Assembly: GCA_021018995.1 (NCBI GenBank)
Contig: CM037587.1
Coordinates: 16,369,366 to 16,433,365, forward strand
From: Chloranthus sessilifolius
Taxonomy: Eukaryota > Streptophyta > Magnoliopsida > Chloranthales > Chloranthaceae
Direction: 5' to 3'
Length of the DNA stretch: 64,000 nt
The notes beneath the pieces are model-generated. The model saw only the letters and a list, made by a program, of their open reading frames with translations, did no database searches and had not been told where the DNA came from. The translations under genes and the position numbers were made by a program. Numbering within the stretch: position 1 is the first letter of the stretch; every line of letters begins with the position of its first letter. This document shows positions 34,844-47,600 of this stretch, piece by piece.

Positions 34844-37800
34844 TTAAAAGGGAAAAAAGGATTGAGAATTCATGTCTTTTGTGAAGCAGGATACAGATGT
34901 AATTCTGGCATTTAATTTACTGTCCAAATCATTAGAGCTCTTATCATCTTCAGTGGAGTCCTCTCCCCGGTAATCATCAAGGTCTTCTTCAATCAAATCT
35001 GATTTATCTATTAGAATCGATGCATACTGCTGTACACGCAATGGGCTCATCTCATTTTCTTGGCCTCGAATCAATATCCTTACCAAGATGCTCCAAAGAG
35101 CAATCCGTGCTTGGGAATCATCAGAAACAAACGGGAAAATGTCAAGCAGACCCTGTAGAAAAGGCAGATCTGGATGGACCACAACAATAATTCTAGTTGT
35201 GCACAAGATAACAGAATCCAAAAAAAAATTTGCAGAGGTAAAACCGAAACAATTGCCTTGTGAAATCTTGGATGCTAGACCCGGTTCATCTGTCAGAAAA
35301 TTCGCAATTGTAACAATGGCAATAACACGAGAGTTGGCCACCTATTACAAAAGCAAAATTGTCAGCATCACTGCAAATAATGTGGTTAGCTCAAATATAA
35401 GGTTGAGACGATTTCATCTTTAATTCAAGTAATATATTCTTGCACGATATTTACAATGCTTGTCTTTTGATTCCATCTCACATCTCATTTGCTTTCTTTA
35501 TTTATTGCCAATCACAAAAAACAATACTAAAACCCTAAATCGGGCCCGGGTTCGACCACTTTTGTTTACTAGTCGATACATATGTGCCATGTGGATACAA
35601 GCTGCCAAAATTGACCAAATACAGGGGAAATCTCTCTCTCTCTCTCTCCCTCTAACACTGGGACGGCCTCCAATTGTGGTGCCACATGGCACCACTCCCC
35701 ACTATGGTTCACCCCTCCTTAAAGGGTTTAAAAAAAAATTATAAAATAAAAAATAAATATACGTCCTTGATTGAATGGCGTGAAAATGAACAAAGACTTG
35801 ATTTTTCAATTCACCTTTCATTTTTAAGGCATTTACCACCATTGACTATAGTGATTAAACTTTTTCTAATGATATTCAATCGACCTTGCTCACATCCATT
35901 TGGCACTCAAACATATGTTAACGTGATGCTCAACTGGGATTGTCCCAAAGTTAAAATCTGAGAAGCTGTCCTAGGTCCCGGCGTGTGTGTGCATGGACAC
36001 AGTATAGGCAGTCTGAGGACTACCTTCACATTAGTCCCAACCTCAAAAAACAGAGCCACGTGGCTTCCAAAACATGATTTGGGCGCGGCATGGACCAAGA
36101 GGACATTGCATCGACCAGTTTAAAAGAACATGAAAAATCATCTCCACGGAAAAAGTTAAAAAATTGACTATTCAACGGTCCAATTTTCAAACAGGAGAAA
36201 TCGCACGGTAGAGATCAGATTTCAATTTTTTCTTTGTTCTTTTTCTAAATTGATTTATGAAGTTCCCGGGACACCAAAACAGTGTCTTTGGTGCCATGTG
36301 GTACCTTCTTTAGAGGTTGGGACCTCGGTGAAGGTAGTCATTGAGACTACATAACCTTTTTCATCATACATGTATAGGACAAAAGATACATGCTCACCTG
36401 GAGCTCCACGTGGCACCCAAAACGTTGTTTGCTGTCACGTGGAGCTGGGGGCAGGCAATATAGATCAGGTTTTAAAAAAAATCGAAAAAACTAGATTTCG
36501 ATAATGACAAGTCAAAAAATTGATTGAACTTCAATGGTCCTAATTTCAAGCCTAAAAAATGCAAGGTCTAGATGCATTTTTGAAAGTATTTTTTTTTTTT
36601 CAAAGATGATCCAAACAATGCCCCCTTGGTCTCCGCCAGAGGCATACCAGATATATTTAAGCATCTGTCTTGGGATCATCAACCATGTGACACGTGATCT
36701 AAAAACATTATTTTTATGACTTTTTTGTCCTTCAAAACCCTGGTCAAAGTTTCTCATCCACCAACCTAAACCTGGTGCATTGAAATTTTTCCAAATTTGA
36801 CTAGGTTTTGGACGCTGGATAGATGTACTTTTAATTTTTTTTTTTATGGGCCTTATCGACCTTGTGCACATTGCCTTGGCACCAAATGGCACTAGTGTAG
36901 GGTTGAGAGAGAGAGGGCCAGGATGCTACCTATGAGATCGTTGGAAGACACGTGACACTTAATCTAAAGATTGGATGTAACGGCAACTTGGGCAAGAACA
37001 ATCAGGCCCCACTCAAAAAATTTGAGCAAAATCCGATACTTACCACCGTTAAAAATGTGGTCAGAGTTGGGGAAAAATCAATGCACTTGAATAGGTGGGC
37101 ATTACCCTATGTAGGCTATGTTTGATCCTTGATTTGAGAGGCAAAACAGTCACAAAAAATATATTTTTTATAAATCCCATGCCCCATGGGAGTACCATAG
37201 AAAACGGATGCTTTTTGGTTGATCATATGCCACATGGCATGTGATCTATGGACGCTACCCTTGTAGGTAGCATCCCTTTTCCCACCCCCACACCCGCACA
37301 CGCACACACACACACACATATATACACGGGAAATGATCCTCTCACTTGAGTCATGGGATTAAAGTCATGATTCGACCTCTCATTGGCTCAATGACTGCCT
37401 TTGACTTTTCAAAGGTAGTTGAAATGACATGCAGCCAATGAGATCCCGAGTCATGAGCTTGCATCCCATGACTCAAGTTACGAGATCATTTCCCTATAAA
37501 TATATATAGCTAGTCCTATTGGGTAATCCCATGACTCCAAGGGCGTAGCCAAGAATTTTTATTGGTGGGGGCTATAAATGATAAATATAATGTTAGTAGT
37601 TATTTTACCATCGATTCGGAGGCTTCTACATCATAGATTTGGGGGCTTAATGGCTAATAAGCCTCATATACAAACAAAGATTGTATAAGAACCATACTTA
37701 ATAGAAACTCTAGAGTTACATGGGCGCTTGAGCCGATTTGAGGGCTTCCACATAGATTTGGGGCCTTATATACAAACAAAGGTTGTATAAGAACCATACT

Positions 37801-40800
37801 TAATAGAAACTCTAGAGTTAAATGGGGCTTGAGCCCCCACACCATTCTATGAGGCTACGCCAGTGCATGACTGGATCTACCATTAGCTAGCTGTCACATC
37901 ATGTTGACTTTTGAGTAACCTGATGTGACATGCAGCCAATAGGAGCTCAAGTCATGAGCCTATTTCCCATGACTCGAGTGAGAGGATCATTTCCTATATA
38001 TATATACACATTGAGAAACAAGCAAGTTTTTCTATTCAACAAATTAAAATCGGGTACAGAGATAGAGAATTTAAAAAAAAAAAAGAACTAGCTAAAACCG
38101 AAACATTGGAAGCTGCATTCGATCACCAACAAAGCATCTTCGGCAGAGAATTGGGAGATCAGCAAGCTGATTGAAGATAATAGTACCACCCTAACCTTCC
38201 ACATTAGCCAGGCTATCAACAGTACTATTCACTTCTCTGTGTACATGAGACATTTTCCAATTGAGGCCCAGCTAAGGGTTACATTATGCAATGAAACCAA
38301 TGCCCAACAAACCGTGGCTTTCCTTTACTAAGAATCACTTGCACAAGGATTTTTGAAATGGATTCAATATGTATTTTTTATCTTCACTAGGAATCCATGC
38401 CAAGCCAGCAGAGAGATCTAAATGTTGATACCATAACTTGCAACAAACACATGCACAAAAGATCCATCAGCTCCTCTTAGAATACATCCACCTGAGCAAG
38501 AGCCTAGATTACCACGACTGGCTCCATCCACATTAAGTTTCAACACTCTTCTTCAGTTACAGTCCATTCCACCAGAGTAATTTTCGGAGAGCAACCAAGC
38601 TGAGATATAATATGATTTTCATCAGCAGTAGACCTCTTAAAAGGTTTCAATCTAGTAGATCTGCCAAATAACCATCTGTTAATATGATTAATAATACCAT
38701 CAACAAAAGTAGAGATGGCATGTTGACACCTGTTTCTCTCTAACAAAGTTTCCCAAACCAGTAACCAGGGGATTTGATGCTTCACAATAGAGAGTTGTGT
38801 GATGGAGGTACGCAACGTGGCTACCCAGGCCATCCGTAGCGCCACTTAGAGCTGCTTGTACTCCGCGTAGAGGCAGTGGCGACTTGGTGCCTGGGGCACA
38901 CGATGTGGTGCCAAGAGGGCACGCGGCATCTTAGTGCCAGGACGGCACAACATGTGGTGCCAGGAGGGCATACGACATAGGGCCAGGAGGGCCTCGCAAC
39001 GTGGTCGTGCTGCGGTGGTCGCGACACGGTCGCAGGGGAAGATGATGCGGGGAGTCACGGGTGTGATGGTTGGGACTTGACACTGTGTGCCACGGGCAGA
39101 AGACGTGTGCCATGGAGGTATGTCAAACCAACGTGTTTGAGGTCATTTAGTTGTTTACCCATAGATGGTGTTTGGACCATCTATGTGGGAGAGGTGTTGG
39201 AGAATGTCTTCCACCCACACGAGGCCTTGCGTTGCCAGAGGGGGCGCAAGTGTCTCCTAGGCCTGAAAGGGTGGGCCTATGACGTCGACGTAGTGATGCC
39301 GTGTGGCACCCATGGTGAGGTTGAAGTATGGCCCCGGACTACGCTTCGCGGTGCATACGACTGGGCAACTTCACGAGCGCTGCGTGGGATTCAGTAGAGC
39401 ACGACAACATGAGGGCTGGGTGGGACTCCGATCATGAGGTAGGCACACGACTGTGGGCTTGGTTTGGTATGCGAGCAAGACATGATGGCATGGGGAGCTG
39501 CATGCCAATACTATTGCGAAGCGAGGTACTAGTGCAGTGCACAGGGTGAAGCTTGAGCAGGCCAAGTATGGAATAGTGGTACAATCGAGTGTATCGTAAG
39601 GGGCACGATACATCGGATGGTAGGCTGTGACATAGAGGTAACCACGAGGGGGAGTTCCCGTCCTCTAGGCGGGTGGTATCAGAGCTGATAAAGAGATTGG
39701 TTGGCTTCGTTGCATGAGGTAGAGAGGCACCGCGCGGGTTGATGGCGTGTCGAAGGACGCCCCCGTGATAGTTGGTATTAGAGACAGGCTGACTTAGCGC
39801 ATCGGGCGTTAGGTGCCGCACGGACTGACACTACTGGACGAGTGACTCGTGACAGCTGGCGCTGACATTGCCAACTATCGGGCTAAGGACAAAGAAGCTA
39901 TCACAGTCCATTTAGACTTGCCTTAAATTAGCATAGTAGCTCCAAACCACCTTGAATTATCACTAAGTTGGTGTGTGCGAGTTCTTTTGTTCTTTGGTTT
40001 ACTCTTTACATGTAAGTGGGTGTGTGGCCAATAGTTTGTTAAGTTAAGTGGTATATATACTAATAAGAGAAGGGTTTGAATGATTATTGAACTCAACCCT
40101 AGTTTCTCCCTATTTCTTTCTCTCTTTCTCATCCTTTTCCTCGTCCTCTTCCTCATCTATCCTTAACCCTAATTACCTCTTACACAAATTAACTAAACAT
40201 AGGTCTAAGAGTCTTCCACGCTGACCTGGTAGTAAATTTCCCTGATCTATACTTTGAAATCATTTTTTCATAGCCATCTTCTAGTAGCGGGCTTCGAACA
40301 ACATCAGCTGTAACCAAACCCAATCTAACAGTGCTCTCTTGCAGTTTCTAGTTACCATTATCCATAGCTTTGGAGATTAGCATATTAGTAGATGATGGAA
40401 CTTGTACTTTCAAGCTTTTGATGAGGCTCCTGCTCCCAACCTACCACACGCTTCATGCTACTTCCGGTAACTAAGATCCCACCTAGTTATGGTTCAGGAG
40501 GAAAGTGGAATCACCATGACCAATGTCCCATTTGGAGTTATTGATGGTATATTGAATTAAGGGGCTGGCAGCTTCCATATTTTAGAATTGGTAGATTTAG
40601 CTTTGGTTACCCACAAATGTTTCCCAAAATTTATATTTATTAAGAATAACCGTCCTCTAAGGAGAGTCTTCTGCAACAAGCTTCAAACATAGCTTTATCA
40701 TAGGCACATTGCGAACATCTTCCAACGATCTTATACCCCAACATCCCTCTTTTTCTGATCTTGTGATCTAGTCCCAAGAAACCCAATGACCTTTGCTTTG

Positions 40801-43800
40801 CCTTCATTTTCTCACCAGAAAAAGTTTGATATGCATCTTTCAATTTCCTTCTTAACAGGCTACGAAATTTGAAAATTGAAATCAAGTACATAGGAATGCT
40901 AGAAAGCACATGTTTCGAAAGGATTTTCCTCCTACTTTCCAATAGAAACTTCGACTTCCACCCTGTAACCTTTTTGTTAACTTTATCCACCATAGACTAA
41001 CAAACCTCGTTTGTGAGGCACCAAGAAAATAATGGAACTCCCAAGATAAATTGAAGGAAGGAAGCCTATAGAGAACCCAATAATTCTATTCACCATGGAA
41101 ACCCTATAGGAGGCCTTTTTTTAAAAGAAAGAAACTACTTATTGTAAAAATGATAAATTGACCCCATGAGGTAGCATAGTCATGGAGGAACGATTTCACT
41201 TGAGAAAGGGAGTTTTTGGTGCATTTAGTAAATATATTATCGCGAACAAAAGATAACTAGGGCACACAATATTACGTGACGAGGAGTATCTTTCGACAAG
41301 ATTTAAGTAACATAAACATGAGAGACCATGACTAAGAACTTCTTCGGCTATTATAAAGAGGCTTGGAGATAAAGGATCTCCTTGGTGGAGCCCTCTTGAA
41401 CTTTGGAAATAACATAAGGGGGGACCATTAACCAATGTAGAAACCAATTATTTGGAACACAACCCTTTACAAGTTAATAATAAAAAAGGGGGAGAAGCCA
41501 AATTTGATGAGAAATCAAATAGGAAATATCACTCAATCCGGTTAGGCTTACACATGTAAATTGTAAGGGCTATGTTTCCCCAAAAGTCTTCTTATCTAAG
41601 TCTTTGACTATTTGGTGGGCAACAATCAATTATGGAGAACCTCTAACCAAAGCACCTTGTTCTTTAGAAATAATAAAAGGAAGTACTTTCCCAATACGCA
41701 AAGCAATGATTTTTTAATTATTTGATGGAGAAAATTGCAAAGATTATTGTCCTAAATTCAGAAAGAAAAGAAGGGTTACCCATTACCCGTCTTCGGAATG
41801 AGTGTGATACAGTTGGAACTCACAACTTTCAGACTAATTGCTTCTTCAGCAACATTCACCACGACGGCTACCACGTCAAATTTAATAACTTGCCAACAAG
41901 CTTTATAAAGGGATCCTGGAAACACATCAGGTCAAGGCGCACTATCACCGATTGTCAAGGCAATCTCATCATGGGAGGAATAGCAAATAGGCTTGGATTT
42001 TTTTGAATAGTGACAAGTTTAGGAATGACATAAAAAAGGCTTTGATTCATAGGGTGATTTTTTTTTTATTATCAATAAATGCAAATTGTATTAAAAAGCA
42101 GCGAGAAGCTGGTAAAATACAAGAGGAAACCGACCAAAAGAAGAACAAAAACAAGCGGTAGCCCCCCAAGCTCCCACATCAGAGGAGGCAGGGACACAAC
42201 CTAACTACCCGAAATCGAATAGCTCCGGGATTGCAGCTGGCCCAAATTTAACCAGACTAACCCACATACACATCAGATCTCTGATGACCTTTAAAATCAA
42301 CCCCACCAGAAGCCTCCTCCTACGGAAAATGCGGTTGTTCCTTTCAAGCCAAATACCCCACAAGACCACAAAGAAACCAAAAATCCCTCTGCTGCACCTC
42401 GGACTGGATCCCATACTAGGAGAGAAAATGACTCGGAATATACCCAGGAATAGCCCATCGCAGCTCAAAAGATCTTAATAGGATAGTCCATCGCAGTTCC
42501 GATGCAACCCAGCAATGAAGGAATAGGTTATTGGCCGACTCTTCGAATTGTAAGCACATCACGCACCTATTTGGCACATCACTACCTCTCGCAATCAGCT
42601 GGTCCACGATCAAGATCTCACTCCGCATGACTGTCCAGGCAAAGAATTTCACTTTGGGGGGGATAGGAACTTTCCACAACATTACCCAATCCACCTTAAT
42701 AAGAGATCTAATGGCTAGCATCGGCAGGAGTCAATTGAGAAACTACAGTTAGTGCTAGGGCCAACACCTAGAATCGCAACGCATATAGTTTCTCTTCGCT
42801 TCATAAAAAATTATTATAAAGGAGCATTTCGAGAATCGAACTCCAGACCTTTTGCACCCAAAGAAAGAATCATAGGGTGATCTTTTGAAGGCAATAAATC
42901 CCCAAATTCTTCGAAAGCAAGATTTCCAATGTTTTCTTGACCCACAGTCCATCTTCTATCCACCTTACTCAATTTATGGTGTTCCTCACAACACTTACCT
43001 TAGTAGTAGCATGGAATTTGATTTGAAAAGAAACTTCAGGCAGATCTTGAAGCTCGTTCTGATGAGTTAAAGTCTCGTGAAGACATGGCAGCGAAGGAGC
43101 ATGCGATTTTGAAGAGTAAACTCAACGATTAGGAATGAAATAAAAAGAGTGAAATAAAGCTCAAATTATTCAGATGTTGTGAAGAAGGAATCAACAACTC
43201 AAGGATTTCACATGAATCTTCCGAGGCCAAGTCCCAACTCATTGATATAGAGAAAACCATTAACAGAGACACGAGGCCATATCTTCATAACAAAGAAAGA
43301 TTACTAATGTAGAAGAGTTAGCTGACCAAATTGGTCTAGAGCTTGTATAATTTTGGAGATCAATGAAATGATTTTGTCTTCGCCATTACATGCTTTATAC
43401 TTATGTGGATAGGGATCAAATTTTTATAATATATATGTTACACAATCCTAATTCGTAGGAATAGGAGTGTCAAATATATTCTAACGCAGTTTATACTCGT
43501 ACAAGTAAGAGTTTATATTTCAAATATCTCTAACACAGTATATACTCGTGTGAGTAGAAGTTTATATACTTGGTTACCATTCATTTAAAGTGTGGTTTGA
43601 CAAAAGAAGAGAGTAAAGGTATATGTTTCATCTTCTTTTGGTTTATTCTGATGACTATAGATTTTTTCTAGATGGGCATTTGGTTTTGGTGTATTGTTTT
43701 GGCATTCAACTTTGGGTTTTATGATCACCGTCACCCTCTTGATTTTCTATAGCAGTTGCCGGGGTAGTTGGTTCAGGTTGTCTAATATCCCTATCAAAAC

Positions 43801-44602
43801 AATGGTTGTCTAATGCCAACAATTTTCTTGTATTTCGATGAATATCTTGAAAAACATGAACTTTGATTTTGTGAAGTCACTTTTGGAAAAGTTTCCCTGG
43901 GTTATAATCGTCAAACCTATAGACATTATCTATTGTGGAAGATGTTCGGGTTATCATAAACTTTGACATCTGCAAAATGTGTTTCATTTTTGGAGAAAGG
44001 ATGTTCGTCTGCAAAGACCCTTCTTTGTTCCCCAACCTTATAGTAATTAGAAATATTGATGAAGAGTTGAAGGAATAACTTCGGCTTTATAAAGCCAAGG
44101 ACGTCCTAAAAATGTGTTGTATGAAGTGTATACATCTCTGTGGAAGTCACTTTCTATGTCTAACTCACCTATTTTGAGTTTAGAACAAGTTGAACCCAAT
44201 GTTGGCTGACTGCTCTGGTTGAAACCTTGAATCATTAGACAACTAAGTGTCAAATCAATTATGGAGAACTCTAATTGTTTTAGTACCTTTAATGGTAATA
44301 GGTTCGACCGATCTGCCATCTACCACGATTCAGTTAACTCAATTATTCCTCATATATCCTGAGATGAATAAGTGTCTCTTGTGATGTTAACCCCTAACTA
44401 AGTCATAATCAGTAAGATTACCGTAGCAACAACTTCTTGTGTAGATGATTTGATTGGGTCTACTTGATGGATTTATTGAACAAAGTCATATGAGGTAGTT
44501 AGGGCAGGTATTAACGAATGTCTTAGTTCATTTGGTTGTTTGTAATAATTTCCTACTTAATATAAAAGCTAGTGGGAGATCTTTCCCATCAAACCATTTA
44601 TC

Positions 44603-44654
<52 letters not shown>

Positions 44655-47600
44655 TCATATATGTGATTGTACCTTAAATAGCAAAATATTCGTTTATATT
44701 GGGCAGGAACAAATTCAAACCAAAAGTACATTTGTGGACTAATATAGCTTAAATGGTCTTTCTCAACACCAACTCGCATGTCAAAGCTACTATCTGAATG
44801 GTATGACTGCAATTTTATTAGGCAACCTCGCTTTATTAGTTGAAACGAGAAGATGAATATCTGATACAAATGCCAATTGGCACCTAATCTGAGGATCAGG
44901 TGCCACAAAAAATTGAAAAAGCATCTTATCCACCGTTAAAATGATGGTGTAAGTTGGAAAAAAAAATGCACCAGGTATGTTGAGCCTCACCCAATATTTT
45001 ACCATGTTTTTTGAAGGCCAGTAAAAAAAAACAAACAAAAAAAATTTAGACCATTTGTCACGTGGCTGATGACTCCAAAATGGGTGCTCTTTTGGTGAAC
45101 ATGCCACGTGCCACGTGATCTCGTAGAGGTGCAACGTTGCACCTCTAATGCAGGGACCCCTTAACCTATATATATATATATCCAAGGACTATCTTCACCA
45201 TGGTGCCAACCCCTAAACATGGTGCCACATGGCACCCAATACAGGGTTTGGGTTCCTCATGGACCAAGGGCACATTACATACATCAAAACATTTTTGAAA
45301 AACAATTTGAAAACTCATCTTCCTTACAAAAGTAAAAAATTGATTACATTCAATGGTTCAATTTTCAAATAACATTACACAATGGAGATCAGATTTCAAT
45401 TTTCTTTTATTTAGATTGATCTATACAATGTCCCTTCAGTCCACGTGGCACCAAAAAAGGTTTTCGAGTGCCAAAGGGAACCTTTTCCAAGAGGTGGAAA
45501 CAACGGTGAAGGAAATCCCTGGGACTATAACCTTTTTCCAAGATCATCTCGAGCTCCATGTGATACCCAAAACACTTTTTTATGCCACCTGGAGCTCCAG
45601 CAGGTTATATAGATCAATTTTAAAAATAAAAAAACTGAAAACTGAATTTTAAAATTAAATGTCAAATATTGACTATGTTCAATGGTCCACATTTTAAGTC
45701 TCAAAAAATACGCAATGGAGATTTTTTTTAAATATCTTTTTTTAGAAATGATCTAAACAACGGTATCTTGCTCCACATGGCACCCAAAACATGTTTTTGG
45801 TGCCATGTGGAGCTCCATGTGGACGTTGGAGTAGGTGAAGGTACTCCATCGGAATACCTTCCCAAGATCTTATATATAATATATAATACAAGTTGCAAGA
45901 GGAAGAGAATATATCATTCTCAATATAGGAAAAAATTAAGTACCCACACAAGCAGGAGTGATATCATCATCGTCACGTTGATGGTTCACATTATATGTAT
46001 TTTTTATGAAACTAGTGTTCAGAAAATGGGTAGTGAAACAATATTTTCTCAAGGAGATCCCAATCATCATATGATAAGAGATTGACAGGGGTAGTAAAAA
46101 TATGGAAGTGATGGATATTAATATCCAGAATGTTACACTCGATAAACATGAGAAACTATGTAACGGGATTTGCAGTGATGAGCAGCAAAAAAAGTTCCAA
46201 TCTTTTCTTCATGTGAAAGGATTGTTTCAGAAGATCTACTTTCTCAATTAAATCAAATTGTGAAAAAACATTTATGCCATGAAAAAAAGTTAATGATATA
46301 ATACACAATTCTAGCTCCAAGCATACCTCAACTTTATCAGGAAATTTCACTACAGTACAGACTAGCCGAAAAAGCTCCTTATTTGAAGAAATTACACTTG
46401 AATAATTTTCAATAATAGAAAGTTCTTCAGTTACACAAAGAATGAGATCAATCACAACGTCCCTGGAAATTTCAACAAAAAGTACTTTAGTGTCATACAC
46501 ATGCCAATTGCCAAATATATTTATGATATAATATATCTGTCTCTTCAAACTATCTTTCCTAGTTAAAGATTAACATAAATTACATTTACTAAAAAATATC
46601 CCAATAATACCACTAAAAGTATGATTTTATTTGTATTTTGATGCCATAATTATACTCTGTTAAGGGCATAAAAAGTTGGAAAGTCATTTGAGATGCTTTA
46701 AGCATGTCCATCAGAGACCTGACATAGCACTTGTATTAAAGATAGAAATGGTATGGGCAAAAGGAAGTTAAGAGGAACACTAATAAAGACATGGGGAGAA
46801 AAGGTGAGAAGTACCATGAAAATATATGGCTGTTTTTCGTTGATCACTTTACTGCTGGTATTAATATAGAGTTGGTATAGGGTATAGTGGCAGAGTCGTT
46901 GGTTCTGTACATGTGGCACTATTTTTTCATCAGTTACCGACATGTAGTGCCCAAAACCAACATCTAGATCAGATTAATCGTAAAGATTGCATGAAAAAAC
47001 TACTATATCATGTGATTAAGACTTAAGGGCTTACATGCACCAAAAATGGATAACTAGACATGGTTTAAAGAGTTACAAGACAACTGTTCATTTTTTGGCA
47101 CTTGTACACTCTAAATCACATGATATAAATGAATTTTCGATGCCCTATACTGCTTATCTGATCAAGGCAACGACTTTGTGCACCATCTGGCACCACTCGA
47201 TGAAAAATAGTGCCATGTGTACAGAACCAATGCCCGTCCACTCTCACAGAGTAAATGGATTGGTTACCCATTACCAACTCTTTAATATAGATAATATTTC
47301 TTCTATATACACTCATTGATATAAGATCTTGTTTCTTCTCCAACGGATCTGTGGGAGAATTGTCATAGGCCAACCAGAAACACTTTGGTAACTATCTGGG
47401 GCTGGGCAATATAAAAAATACAGAAATGAGCTATTTCAACAGTACGCTTGTGCCGAAGATCAAATAATACATAGAATAACAGTGGCAGTGTGCCTGAACA
47501 CGTGTGGTTTTAAGGAATATCCATCCCTGTTTAGATCTTTAATTGGAAATTGGCCTACAGGTGTTCTATTCCGGGTTGTTGTGGTATGGACTACTCCACC

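Noticed and set aside
38800-39820. Several overlapping open frames in GC-rich DNA
   Set aside because: High GC lowers stop frequency; translations are Cys/Arg/His/Pro-rich without a domain on either strand.
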